DNA of 64,000 nucleotides, taken from positions 5,394,001 to 5,458,000 of the forward strand of contig NZ_QUMQ01000001.1 of NCBI RefSeq assembly GCF_003387075.1, written 5' to 3'. This DNA comes from Asanoa ferruginea. GTDB lineage: Bacteria; Actinomycetota; Actinomycetes; Mycobacteriales; Micromonosporaceae. A program made the translations under genes and the position numbers. The number at the start of each line of letters is the position of its first letter. Positions within the stretch are counted from its first letter, which is position 1. Positions 27,166 to 35,404 of the stretch are shown in pieces. The notes under the pieces are model-generated. The model was given only the letters and a program-made list of their open reading frames with translations, was not told the origin of the DNA and did not search any database.

Positions 27166-27620
27166 CACCGGCCGAGGAGCTCCGCTACCTGATCCTGGCC
27201 ATCCAGCGCGAGGGCAACCGCCTCTTCGCCACCGACCTTCGCCCACTGGACCTGACCCCATCGCAGGCGGAAGCGTTGCGCGTGCTGGCCGACCATCAGC
27301 CGTTGACGCTGACCGGGCTGGGGGAGTTGCTCGTGTGCGAGACGGGCGACAATCCGAGCAGGCTGGTCGACCGACTCGTCAAGGCCGGTCTGATCAACCG
27401 GGAGCCCGACCCGGCTGATCGGCGACACGTCACCCTGACCCTCACCGAGGCCGGCGGTCGGCTGGCGCGCGAGGTCGCGGTGGTGGAGGCGCGCCTCCAC
27501 CACACCATCGAGACCCTTGTCGACGGGCAGCCCGTGCAGGAGACCATCACACTGCTGCGAGCTTTCGCCGACGCGTTCCCGGCGGGCCAGGCCCTGGCCC
27601 GCCGCCGCGAACGCCGATAA
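27162..27620 (+). CDS. MarR family transcriptional regulator
   Basis: A 152-residue winged-helix protein. The DNA-binding part reads TPSQAEALRVLADHQPLTLTGLGELL and SRLVDRLVKAGLINREPDPADRRHVTLTLTEAG, the classic MarR wing. Terminal helices would form the dimer interface. ATG 27162 overlaps the lactonase stop. As the last gene of this operon it most likely autoregulates through the 26246-26272 palindrome, releasing DNA when it binds a small aromatic or lactone compound; the ligand is not known. Confidence 0.93.
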   Translation: MTPAEELRYLILAIQREGNRLFATDLRPLDLTPSQAEALRVLADHQPLTLTGLGELLVCETGDNPSRLVDRLVKAGLINREPDPADRRHVTLTLTEAGGRLAREVAVVEARLHHTIETLVDGQPVQETITLLRAFADAFPAGQALARRRERR

Positions 27621-27661
27621 GGCGAACTGTCCGAACATCGTCAGTCCGTGGCAGCGCTCTC

Positions 27662-27686
27662 GACACGACAAGTCTATCTAGATAGA
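27662..27686. promoter_or_regulatory. MarR half-site plus tetO-like palindrome before an orphan membrane protein
   Basis: GACACGACA at 27662-27670 repeats the half-site of the lactonase operator. Next to it lies a perfect 14-base palindrome TCTATCTAGATAGA at 27673-27686, whose arms TCTATC/GATAGA resemble the Tet operator. Both lie 27 or more bases ahead of the GTG at 27713. Confidence 0.5.
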
Positions 27687-27712
27687 GTTCCGCCGTGATT
27701 CGGGAGGCTGAC

Positions 27713-28606
27713 GTGACACGCAGAGCCGATTACACGGTCGCCGGCGTCGCAGCGGGCGCGGTGATGGTCGGGCTGAGCTGGCATCCCGGATCGGCCAACC
27801 CGGCCGTCCCGGCGGGCCGGGTGACGATGGTCGTGGTTGTGCTCGTGCTGGCGGTGCTGCCGTGGGTGGCTCGCCCGGTGTTCGGGCCGGTCGCCGACAA
27901 GCGGGCCGTCCGGGTCGTGCGCGCCGCCGGGTATGTCGCGGTGTATTGCTTCGTGCTGGTGATGGCCGGCCTCTCGCGCTTCGCGGGCAGCCGGTTCGAC
28001 CACTTCCAGGCGTTCGACCAGCGCAACTGGGAAGCCGACATGCGCAGCGGGGCCGTCGTCAGCGCGGTGGTCATCGTTGTGACGATCGGTGGCTACGCGG
28101 CCGCGATCCTCATCGCCACCGCACGCCGCACCCGGGTCATGCCCGCGCAGCTGACCGCCGGCGCCGGCTTCGGGGCAGGCGCCGCCGCGATCACCTACGC
28201 GCTCATGCCGCTCGGCAATCGCCTGCACCTTGCGAATGGCTGGCTGGCGGCCGGTTACACCATCGTCCTGTTCGCTGTGCTGCCGGCCGGATTCTGGGCA
28301 GCGGGACGGCTGGGCGGCAACCTCGGCGGGCTCTACGCGGGCGGCGCCGCCGCGTTGGTGCTCAGCGTGTTGACCATCGGCACCATGCTCGCGTTCCCTG
28401 GTCACGTCGATCTGATCTGGGCCAACCCGGACCCCAACGTCGCACACAGCACCCCCTTCGAGGTGCGCATGAGCGTCGGCGACACAGCTATCAAATACCA
28501 GCTCGGCCTGTTCGTGCTGCCGCTGGTCGGGATCGTGATCGGCGCGCTGGGCTGGTCCGCGACCACGCAACGCAAGCCGGCGCCTGCCGTGTCGCAGCCG
28601 GTCTAA
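27713..28606 (+). CDS. Hypothetical membrane protein, seven to eight segments
   Basis: A 297-residue integral membrane protein I do not recognise. Hydrophobic segments fall near residues 10-28, 38-56, 70-90, 112-135, 145-165, 180-200, 205-230 and 265-290. The start is taken as GTG 27713, which has GGGAGG 5 bases upstream; a GTG at 27695 in the same frame lacks such a site. Control by the neighbouring MarR is suggested by the shared half-site in its promoter. Its last 4 bases overlap the convergent Nudix gene. Confidence 0.75.
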   Translation: MTRRADYTVAGVAAGAVMVGLSWHPGSANPAVPAGRVTMVVVVLVLAVLPWVARPVFGPVADKRAVRVVRAAGYVAVYCFVLVMAGLSRFAGSRFDHFQAFDQRNWEADMRSGAVVSAVVIVVTIGGYAAAILIATARRTRVMPAQLTAGAGFGAGAAAITYALMPLGNRLHLANGWLAAGYTIVLFAVLPAGFWAAGRLGGNLGGLYAGGAAALVLSVLTIGTMLAFPGHVDLIWANPDPNVAHSTPFEVRMSVGDTAIKYQLGLFVLPLVGIVIGALGWSATTQRKPAPAVSQPV

Positions 28607-29034
28607 CCGACGAAGGGTCTGTCGTGGCGATGGCTCGCGTCGCGCAGCACGGGCACGTCCGGCGCGAACAGCGGCGCCGGGAGTCGATCGAGCGGGAACC
28701 AGCCGAGTTCCGTCGCTTCGCCGTCTGGCGTAGCCGTCCGGCTTCCTGGCCGGCCCAGGAACACCGCGCCGACGAACTGCACGACCGCGCCGCTCGGGTA
28801 GCGATGGGTCTGGGTCGCCGGATCGCTGTAGACGCCGAGCAGACCGTCCAGCTCGATGTCCCAGCCGGTTTCCTCAAGGCATTCGCGGCGGGCTGCCTGC
28901 TCCCAGGTTTCGCCGGGTTCCAGGCCGCCGCCGGGTATGCCCCAGGTGCCTTCGCCGTCGCGGCGGATGAGCAGAACCCGGTCGCGCTCGTCGAGAACGA
29001 CCACGCCGCAGGTGACTCGAAGTTGGCCGGTCAT
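28603..29034 (-). CDS. Nudix hydrolase
   Basis: A 143-residue pyrophosphohydrolase with a complete Nudix box at residues 36-58 (G36, E42, R50-E51, E54-E55, G57, hydrophobic W58), which binds Mg and cleaves nucleoside diphosphates linked to another group. The N-terminus (RVTCGVVVLDERDRVLLIRRD) and GTWGIPGGGLEPGE are typical of MutT/ADP-ribose-type enzymes; the substrate cannot be assigned. It lies just downstream of the TauD remnant and overlaps the convergent membrane protein gene by 4 bases. Confidence 0.93.
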   Translation of the reverse strand: MTGQLRVTCGVVVLDERDRVLLIRRDGEGTWGIPGGGLEPGETWEQAARRECLEETGWDIELDGLLGVYSDPATQTHRYPSGAVVQFVGAVFLGRPGSRTATPDGEATELGWFPLDRLPAPLFAPDVPVLRDASHRHDRPFVG

Positions 29035-29061
29035 GGGTCCGATCCTGCCGGACGGGCGAAG

Positions 29062-29278
29062 CTAGGGTCCGTAGGGCTCGTCTCCGCGCAGGGTGATGCG
29101 GTGCATGACCCGGTGCGCGCTGCCGTAGTCGCGGTTGGCGTAGTGCGCCGTGCTTCGGTTGTCCCACATCACCACGTCGCCGGTGCGCCAGCGGTGGCGG
29201 ACGAGGTGCTCGGGTTTGGGTCGCGCCAGGCGGCCGGATGCCAGCCGGCCCCATCGAGGGCGACCGCGAGGTGCAGCG
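29062..29278 (-). pseudogene. C-terminal remnant of a TauD/TfdA-family dioxygenase
   Basis: The minus strand reads in frame ...RPKPEHLVRHRWRTGD, then VVMWDNRSTAHYANRDYG, then SAHRVMHRITLRGDEPYG and a stop at 29062-29064. This is the last 55 or so residues of an Fe(II)/2-oxoglutarate dioxygenase, including the distal iron-ligand His and the co-substrate Arg. Upstream of about 29235 the similarity ends and the frame runs into the 3' end of the glutathionyl-reductase gene, with no start or N-terminal HxD motif. It is a deletion remnant and not a working enzyme. Confidence 0.8.
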
Positions 29279-30145
29279 TCACGCGCTCACCGCCGTCCAG
29301 TCGGGTAGCTCGACGCCCGGCAGCGCGAACGAGGAGAAGTCTGTGGTGTCGCGGAAGGCCGGGATCGTGTAGAGGCGCCGGGCGTAGGCCCACAGGTGCG
29401 GGAACTCGTGCAGGCCGGGATGGATCGCGCGCTGGGCGTTGGGCCCGACGTCGTAACGGACAAGCGTCACCCAGAGCCGGATGTCGGCGAGCGTCACCGC
29501 GTCGCCGACCAGGAACGGCTGACCGGCGAGCCGTTCGTCGAGCCGGGCGAAGGCGTCGAGGAGCCCGGCCCGGGCCCGGGCACCCTCCGGCCCGGCGGTC
29601 GCCGCGGCACCGACGCCGTGGTTGACCGAGGGGCCGATCCACTCGTCGAGCGCGTCGATCTCCGGACGCTGGCCGGCCGGGTAGACGTCGACGACCGGGC
29701 GTCCGAACCGCGTGGCCAGATCCAGTTCGATCGTGGGGTACGCGTTGCTGACCAGTTGTCGTTTCTCGCGGTCCCAGAGCGCGGGCACCGACACCAGCCC
29801 GGCGAACCCGGGCTCGGTCGCCTGGTATGCCTCGCGGAGCAGCGTGAACCCGTTGACCGGGTCGGGACCGTAGCGTTCCCGGAACGCCCATCCTCGGCCG
29901 TCCCGCGCATTGTCCACGTAGGACACACTGACCGTGCCGGTGAGGCCGGTGAGGGCGAGGGTGATGGTGATGCGCTGCGACCAGGGACAGAACCAACCGG
30001 CGTAGACGTGGTAGCGGCCCGGCTCGGGCGGGAACGGCCCGTCGGCGGCGATCCGCCCGGTGAAGCGATAACGGGTGCCGGACGTGTCGAACGAATAGTG
30101 ACCGTAGGTCGCGACATCGACGGGACTGGCCAGGGGCAGCGCCAT
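29279..30145 (-). CDS. Glutathione S-transferase-like glutathionyl-hydroquinone reductase
   Basis: A 288-residue Xi-class GST-like protein. The thioredoxin-fold half carries the redox motif C53-P-W-S (AGWFCPWSQR), where C53 would attack the glutathionyl- or mycothiol-type adduct, and the C-terminal helical half has FLVGDAVTLADIRLWVTLVRYD. Actinobacteria use mycothiol, so the natural thiol may differ. Start ATG 30145 is set by GGAGG 5 bases upstream. Three TACT repeats lie in its promoter. It is followed by the TauD remnant. Confidence 0.88.
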   Translation of the reverse strand: MALPLASPVDVATYGHYSFDTSGTRYRFTGRIAADGPFPPEPGRYHVYAGWFCPWSQRITITLALTGLTGTVSVSYVDNARDGRGWAFRERYGPDPVNGFTLLREAYQATEPGFAGLVSVPALWDREKRQLVSNAYPTIELDLATRFGRPVVDVYPAGQRPEIDALDEWIGPSVNHGVGAAATAGPEGARARAGLLDAFARLDERLAGQPFLVGDAVTLADIRLWVTLVRYDVGPNAQRAIHPGLHEFPHLWAYARRLYTIPAFRDTTDFSSFALPGVELPDWTAVSA

Positions 30146-30177
30146 GAGCACCTCCGCGAGGACCGGAGCAGTCAGCC

Positions 30178-30198
30178 TACTAATCCTACTGACTTACT
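30178..30198. repeat. Three phased TACT repeats in the GST/metQ divergent promoter
   Basis: TACT occurs at 30178-30181, 30187-30190 and 30195-30198, 8 to 9 bases apart, in an AT-rich island upstream of the GST-like gene. Phased short repeats of this kind are common in HxlR/MarR-type operators of quinone- and electrophile-response genes; no such regulator lies beside it. Confidence 0.4.
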
Positions 30199-30318
30199 AG
30201 GCTATGGTCTAGTCGCCAACGTCTCGCGTCCGAGTAGACATGAAACACATTTCACCTATCGGATATGTAGGTTATCGTGACTGCTTCCTGAGCCCGTTTC
30301 AACTTCCGGAGCAGTGTG

Positions 30319-31293
30319 ATGTCCTCGTCGACACCGTCCGATCCGCAGCAGCCAGCGCCGGCCGACCAGCCTGTGCTGCCCACCCGCAAGCGCAGCCGCT
30401 GGCCCTGGTTGGCAGCGGCCGCCGTGGTCGTCGTCGCGGCCGGTGTGATTACCGCGGTCGTGGCCAACCGTGACGATTCCAGCGCCACGAGTGACGCGCA
30501 GACCGTGCGCATCGGGGTCACCGACGCTTCCGAGCCGTACTGGAAAACGTATGTCGACCTGGCCAAGCAGCAGCTGAACGTGACGGTCACCCTGGTCAAC
30601 TTCAGCGACTACAGCCAGCCGAACCCGGCGCTGAAAGAGAAGCAGATCGACCTCAACCAGTTCCAGCACATCCAGTACCTGGCCAACTACAACGCCACCG
30701 CCGGCGACGACCTCCAGCCGATCGGGGCCACCGCGGTCTACCCGCTGCCGCTCTACTCGCTGAAATACAAGGCGCCGGCCGAGTTGCCGGCCGACGCCAA
30801 GGTCGCGATCCCCAACGACGCCATCAACCAGGCCCGTGGCCTGCTGGTGCTCCAGGCGGCCGGGCTGGTCACGCTGAAGGGCGGTGGCTCGGCCTTCTCC
30901 AGCACGTCCGATGTGGAGACCAAGAAGGTCGACGTGGTGACGCTCGACGCCTCACAGACCGCCGGGGCGCTCCAGGCCGGCTCCGTGGCCGCCGCGATCG
31001 TCAACAACAACTACGCCACCAGCGCGAAGCTGGCCAAGACCGCGGTCCTCTTCCAGGACGACCCGGCCAGCACGAGCGCCGCGCCCTACGTCAACCTCTT
31101 CGTCTCCCGGGCCGCAGACAAGGACAACGCGACCTACCTCAAGCTGGCCGAGCTCTACCACGACCCGAGCGTGGAGCAGGGCGTCCAGACCTCCAACGGC
31201 GGAACCGCCGTCTTCCGCAAGGTGCCGCCGGCCGACCTCCAGTCGCTGCTCAAGACGGTGCAGGACCAGGCCGTCGCAGCGGGCAAGAAGTAG
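30319..31293 (+). CDS. metQ: MetQ/NlpA-family substrate-binding protein, TM-anchored
   Basis: A 324-residue binding protein of the D-methionine/NlpA family: VRIGVTDASEPYWKTYVDLA, the EKQIDLNQFQHIQYL motif and the C-terminal lobe are clear. Unlike usual MetQ lipoproteins it has no lipobox Cys; residues 29-48 form an uncleaved-looking membrane anchor after a Lys/Arg stretch. ATG 30319 follows GGAG by 7 bases. It leads the operon metQ-metN-metI that imports methionine or a related amino acid. No SAM riboswitch was recognised upstream. Confidence 0.9.
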   Translation: MSSSTPSDPQQPAPADQPVLPTRKRSRWPWLAAAAVVVVAAGVITAVVANRDDSSATSDAQTVRIGVTDASEPYWKTYVDLAKQQLNVTVTLVNFSDYSQPNPALKEKQIDLNQFQHIQYLANYNATAGDDLQPIGATAVYPLPLYSLKYKAPAELPADAKVAIPNDAINQARGLLVLQAAGLVTLKGGGSAFSSTSDVETKKVDVVTLDASQTAGALQAGSVAAAIVNNNYATSAKLAKTAVLFQDDPASTSAAPYVNLFVSRAADKDNATYLKLAELYHDPSVEQGVQTSNGGTAVFRKVPPADLQSLLKTVQDQAVAAGKK

Positions 31294-31296
31294 GCC

Positions 31297-32316
31297 ATGA
31301 CGCACGTACGCCTGGCCGACGTCACCAAGACGTTCGCCCGGGGCCGGGTCGCGGCGCTGGACTCGGTCAGCCTGGATGTCGCCAAGGGTGAGGTGTTCGG
31401 CGTCATCGGCCACTCCGGCGCCGGCAAGAGCACGCTGATCAGACTGATCAACGGCCTGGAAAACCCGACGAGCGGTCAGGTGTACGTGGGCGGCCAGGAG
31501 ATCACCGCCCTGCGCGAACGGGACCGCCGTGCCGTACGCCGGGATATCGGGATGATCTTCCAGCAGTTCAACCTGTTCCGCTCGCGTACGGTCGCCGGCA
31601 ACGTCGCCTACCCCCTCAAGGTGGCCGGCGTCGATCGTGCGGAACGCGACCGGCGGGTGGCCCGGCTGCTGGACTTCGTCGGGCTCCTCGACCGCGCGCA
31701 CGACCATCCAGAACAGCTTTCCGGTGGCCAGAAACAACGCGTCGGCATCGCCCGCGCGCTGGCCACCGACCCGTCGCTGCTGCTGGCCGACGAGGCCACC
31801 AGCGCGCTGGACCCGCAGACCACCGCCGAGGTGCTGGGTCTGCTCGGCCGGGTCAACCGCGAGCTGGGCGTCACCATCATGCTGATCACCCACGAGCTCG
31901 ACGTGATCCGCGCGGTGGCCGACCGGGTCGCGGTGATGGACCGGGGCAGGATCGCCGAGACCGGCACGGTGTACGACGTGTTCGCCAACCCGCAAACCCC
32001 GGCGGCCGCCGATTTCGTCCGCGGAGCGCTGCGCGACCGCCCGTCGGCGCAGACCCTGGAACGGCTGCGCCGCACGCACAGCGGCCGGATCGTCAGCGTG
32101 GCGGTCCGCGACCGCACGGGGTTCCAGACCGCCCTGGCCAAGACCTTCCTCGCGCACAACGTGGCCGCCGGCATCATCTTCGGCGGGATCAGCGAGCTAC
32201 AGGAACGGGCGGTCGGCAGCCTCACCTTCGAGCTGACCGGCCCGGACGCCGGCATCGACGCGGCGTTGGCGGCACTGCGCGCCGACGGCGTCGACGTGAC
32301 CGAGGAGGAGGCCTGA
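31297..32316 (+). CDS. metN: Methionine ABC transporter ATP-binding protein
   Basis: A 339-residue ATPase with Walker A GHSGAGKST (residues 38-46), signature LSGGQKQR, Walker B LLLADEATSALDP and H-loop THE. The C-terminal 90 residues form the ACT-like NIL domain (SVAVRDRTGFQTALAKTFL) through which methionine allosterically inhibits MetNI transporters. It starts 3 bases after the metQ stop and drives the MetI permease. Confidence 0.95.
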   Translation: MTHVRLADVTKTFARGRVAALDSVSLDVAKGEVFGVIGHSGAGKSTLIRLINGLENPTSGQVYVGGQEITALRERDRRAVRRDIGMIFQQFNLFRSRTVAGNVAYPLKVAGVDRAERDRRVARLLDFVGLLDRAHDHPEQLSGGQKQRVGIARALATDPSLLLADEATSALDPQTTAEVLGLLGRVNRELGVTIMLITHELDVIRAVADRVAVMDRGRIAETGTVYDVFANPQTPAAADFVRGALRDRPSAQTLERLRRTHSGRIVSVAVRDRTGFQTALAKTFLAHNVAAGIIFGGISELQERAVGSLTFELTGPDAGIDAALAALRADGVDVTEEEA

Positions 32317-32317
32317 C

Positions 32318-32977
32318 GTGGACGAGTTCATCACCAACCTGCCGATCTTCCGCCAGGCGATCGGGCAGACGCTCTACATCGTCGGGATCTCGGTCGTGGT
32401 CGGCGGGTTGCTCGGCCTGGCGCTGGGCCTGGTGCTCTACGCGACCAGGCCGGGCAGCCTGATGGCCAACCGCGCCGTCTTCATCACCGTCAACATCCTG
32501 GTCAACATCGTCCGGCCGATCCCGTTCGTGATCTTCCTGACCGCCATCCAGCCCCTGATGCTGCACACGATCGGCACCACCATCGGCACCAACGCGGTCA
32601 CCTTCGCCCTGTCACTCGCGGCGGCGTTCGCGGTCAGCCGCATCATCGAGCAGAACCTGCTGGCGGTCGAACCGGGCGTCCTCGAGGCAGCCCGCGCTGG
32701 CGGCGCCCGCCCGATCAGCATCCTGCTCACGGTCGTCGTCCCCGAGGCGCTCGGCCCGGTGATCCTGGGCTACACCTTCATCTTCGTCGGCGTGGTCGAC
32801 ATGTCGGCCCAGGCCGGCCTGTTCGGCGGCGGCGGCCTGGGCGATTTCGCGGTCACGTACGGCTCGCAACGCTACAACTGGCCGGTCGTCTACATCACGG
32901 TCGCGACCATCATCGTCATCGTCCAGGCTGGACAGTTCCTCGGCAACGCACTGGCGCGCCGAGCCCTGCGCCGCTGA
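32318..32977 (+). CDS. metI: Methionine ABC transporter permease
   Basis: A 219-residue permease with five to six membrane helices and the EAA loop (EPGVLEAARAGGARPISILLTVVVPEAL) that contacts MetN. The start is GTG 32318, one base after the metN stop, with GAGGAGG from the end of metN as ribosome-binding site. It completes the MetQNI importer. Confidence 0.95.
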   Translation: MDEFITNLPIFRQAIGQTLYIVGISVVVGGLLGLALGLVLYATRPGSLMANRAVFITVNILVNIVRPIPFVIFLTAIQPLMLHTIGTTIGTNAVTFALSLAAAFAVSRIIEQNLLAVEPGVLEAARAGGARPISILLTVVVPEALGPVILGYTFIFVGVVDMSAQAGLFGGGGLGDFAVTYGSQRYNWPVVYITVATIIVIVQAGQFLGNALARRALRR

Positions 32978-32992
32978 CATATTCCAGGCGCG

Positions 32993-34195
32993 TCAGCCGG
33001 TCGCCGCCACGGTGCGGTCGAGCACCAGGTCGCGGGCGGCCGTGACGCCGACGGCCACCGCGCCGATGAGGACGGCGTCGGCGCCGAGGGTCGATACCTC
33101 GATCCGTGGGGGTTGCAGCGCCACCAGGTGGTGTAGGCGGTCCTGGACCGGGCCGATCAGCAGGTCGCCGCCCTGCACGCCGACGCCGCCGCCGAGGACG
33201 ATGAGTTCCAGGTCGAGCACCGCGGTCACCGCGGCCAGCGCGTGTGCGACGTGGTTGACCTCGACCTGCACCGCGCGTCGGGCGGTCGGCTCGCCGGCCC
33301 GGGCGGCGTCGAAGACCTCCTTGGCGCTGGTCGCACCCGCCCAGCCCAGCCGCCGGGCTGCCGCGACGATGCCGTCAGCCGATGCCACCGTCTCGAACAT
33401 GCCTCGGCGGGCGGCGGTCGGGTCGTCCTGCAATGGGTCGCCCTCGCCGATCGGGAGGTAGGAGATCTCGCCGGCGCAGCCCCGCGAGCCGCGGTAGAGC
33501 TTGCCGTCGATCACGATGCCCATGCCGGTGCCGGTGCCGATCGACACGTAGGCGAAGTGCGCGACCTCCCGGCCCAGGCCGTAGGTCGCCTCGCCGACCG
33601 CGGCCAGGTCGACGTCGTTCTCCACCAGGAAGGGCGACGGCGACACCGCCGTGAACCGGTCGACGGCGCCGGGCTGGTCCCAGCCGGGCAGGTTGGGCGC
33701 GAGGTGCAGCGCACCGGTCTCTTTGTCATGGATGCCGGGTGTGCCGAAGACCGCCAGGGTGACGTCGGCGCGGGCGATGCCGACCTGCGCGGTCAGCCGG
33801 TCGGCCAACTCCGTCAACTGGGGGAGCAGGTCCGTCGGATGCGGGCTGCCGGACGGGTGGTCGATCCGGGCGACGATCGTTCCCGCCAGGTCGGCCAGCA
33901 CGAGCCGGACGAAGGCCCGTCCGATGTCGACCGCCAGCACCCAGCCCGCCTCGGGGCGGGCCTCGTAGAGCAGCGCGGAACGGCCCGCCGGTCCCGCGCG
34001 CAGCCCGACCTCGCGCACCAGCCCGGCGCGGCCGAGGTTGCTGAGAGCGACCGAGATCGTTGGCTTGGACAGGCCGGTGGCCTGGGCGAGCTCGGGCCGC
34101 GACACCGGACCCAGCCGGAAGATCTCGCCGAACACCGCCCGCTCGTTCATGACCCGCAACATGCTCGTCGTGCTTGCGGTCTGGTGAGTCGGCAC
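32993..34195 (-). CDS. ROK family transcriptional repressor
   Basis: A 400-residue NagC/XylR-type regulator: an N-terminal winged helix (FGEIFRLGPVSRPELAQATGLSKPTISVALSNL) fused to a ROK sugar-kinase-like fold (LAVDIGRAFVRLVLAD, VENDVDLAAVGEA, GCAGEISYLPIG). The ROK zinc motif CxCGxxGCxE is missing; the stretch after GEISY is GEGDPLQDDPTAARRG. Start is GTG 34195. It is divergent from the sugar importer and probably represses it in the absence of the sugar, binding the 34233-34258 sites. Confidence 0.92.
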   Translation of the reverse strand: MPTHQTASTTSMLRVMNERAVFGEIFRLGPVSRPELAQATGLSKPTISVALSNLGRAGLVREVGLRAGPAGRSALLYEARPEAGWVLAVDIGRAFVRLVLADLAGTIVARIDHPSGSPHPTDLLPQLTELADRLTAQVGIARADVTLAVFGTPGIHDKETGALHLAPNLPGWDQPGAVDRFTAVSPSPFLVENDVDLAAVGEATYGLGREVAHFAYVSIGTGTGMGIVIDGKLYRGSRGCAGEISYLPIGEGDPLQDDPTAARRGMFETVASADGIVAAARRLGWAGATSAKEVFDAARAGEPTARRAVQVEVNHVAHALAAVTAVLDLELIVLGGGVGVQGGDLLIGPVQDRLHHLVALQPPRIEVSTLGADAVLIGAVAVGVTAARDLVLDRTVAATG

Positions 34196-34232
34196 CAGAT
34201 CACGTTCTCACACGGGTTCGTAAAGGTCCAAT

Positions 34233-34258
34233 ACGAATTTCGTTAGACACCTTGCTAA
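34233..34258. promoter_or_regulatory. Candidate ROK operator in the repressor/importer gap
   Basis: A palindrome ACGAA-T-TTCGT (34233-34243) is followed at once by TTAG (34243-34246) and CTAA (34255-34258), a second inverted repeat of the TTAG-N8-CTAA kind seen at XylR/NagC-type operators. It lies in the only AT-rich part of the divergent gap. Confidence 0.5.
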
Positions 34259-34302
34259 ATGGCGAGGGCGGGGTGCATTCTGCTGGCCTGAACCTCCAAC
34301 GA

Positions 34303-34312
34303 GGGGTACCCC
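34303..34312 (+). promoter_or_regulatory. Palindrome GGGGTACCCC covering the ribosome-binding site
   Basis: The ten-base palindrome directly abuts ATG 34313, and its left half is the only purine-rich Shine-Dalgarno-like sequence (GAGGGG). In RNA the site could pair with itself. The same kind of palindrome is present before the GH2 gene of this locus. Confidence 0.5.
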
Positions 34313-35404
34313 ATGAGACCTAAGTGGTTCCTTGTCCTACTGAGCACCGCGTTGCTGGCCGCGGCCGCGGGCTGCGGCAGCGGGTCGGATTCGGATTCCG
34401 GCTCCGACACGCCGGCGAAAGATGCGCCGACGATCGCGCTGTTCCTACCCGAGTCCAAGACCACGCGTTACGAAGCGTTCGACCGGCCGCTGTTCGAGGC
34501 CAAGGTCAAGTCGCTCTGCGCGACCTGCAAGCTGGTCTACAACAACGCCGACCAGGACGCCGCCAAACAGCAGCAGCAGTTCGAGGCGGCGCTCGCGCAG
34601 GGCGCCGACGTGCTGGTGCTCGACGCCGTCGACGCGGCTGCCGCGGCTTCGCTGGTCAACCAGGCGAAGCAGAAGAAGGTGCCGGTCATCGCCTACGACC
34701 GGCTGATCTCCGGCATCTCCTACGAATACTACGTGTCCTTCAACAACGTCCGGGTCGGTGAGGCGCAGGGTCAGGCGCTGCTGGACGCCCTCAACGCCAA
34801 GGGGACGACCGACAAGGGCAAGGTCGTGATGATCAACGGTGCGCCGACGGACCCGAGCTCCGCGGATTACAAGAAGGGCGCACACAACATCCTCGACGGG
34901 AAGGTCCAGATCGGGCGCGAGTTCGACACGCCGGACTGGAGTCCCGACAAGGCGCAGCAGCAGATGGAACAGGCCATCACCGCGCTCGGCCGCGACAACA
35001 TCGTCGGTGTGCTCTCGGCCAACGACGGCATGGCCGGCGGCGCCATCGCCGCCATGAAGCGGGCCGGCTACACCACGTTGCCGCCGATCACCGGGCAGGA
35101 CGCCGAGCTGGCGGCCGTGCAGCGGATCCTGACCGGCGAGCAATACATGACCATCTACCTCGACATCCGCAGCGAAGCCGAGAAGTCCGCCGAGCTGGCG
35201 GTCGCGCTGAGCCAGGGCGAGCAGCCGCCTGCGACCACCAAGGTCAACAACGGCTCGGCCGACATCCCCTCGTTCCTGCTCGACCCGATCGCGGTGACCG
35301 CTGACAAGGTCAAGGACACCATCGTGAAGGACGGCTTCTACAAGGCCAGCGAGATCTGCACCGGCGCTGTGGCCGCCGCCTGCGCCGAGGCGGGAATCCA
35401 GTAG
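34313..35404 (+). CDS. CUT2-type sugar-binding lipoprotein (XylF/RbsB-like)
   Basis: A 363-residue periplasmic-binding-protein-1 type solute binder with a lipoprotein signal ending AAAAGC, lipid Cys at C21. The mature protein starts APTIALFLPESKTTRYEAFD and has VLVLDAVDAAAAASLVNQA, VPVIAYDRLI and GVLSANDGMAGGAIAAM, as in xylose/ribose binders. It feeds the ATPase and permease genes that follow without gaps. The sugar is not certain; the locus context (GH2 glucosaminidase) suggests an amino sugar. Confidence 0.93.
   Translation: MRPKWFLVLLSTALLAAAAGCGSGSDSDSGSDTPAKDAPTIALFLPESKTTRYEAFDRPLFEAKVKSLCATCKLVYNNADQDAAKQQQQFEAALAQGADVLVLDAVDAAAAASLVNQAKQKKVPVIAYDRLISGISYEYYVSFNNVRVGEAQGQALLDALNAKGTTDKGKVVMINGAPTDPSSADYKKGAHNILDGKVQIGREFDTPDWSPDKAQQQMEQAITALGRDNIVGVLSANDGMAGGAIAAMKRAGYTTLPPITGQDAELAAVQRILTGEQYMTIYLDIRSEAEKSAELAVALSQGEQPPATTKVNNGSADIPSFLLDPIAVTADKVKDTIVKDGFYKASEICTGAVAAACAEAGIQ

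Noticed and set aside
30152-30318. SAM riboswitch before the methionine importer
   Set aside because: I could not draw the conserved helices or core of any SAM riboswitch class; only short AT-rich repeats are visible.
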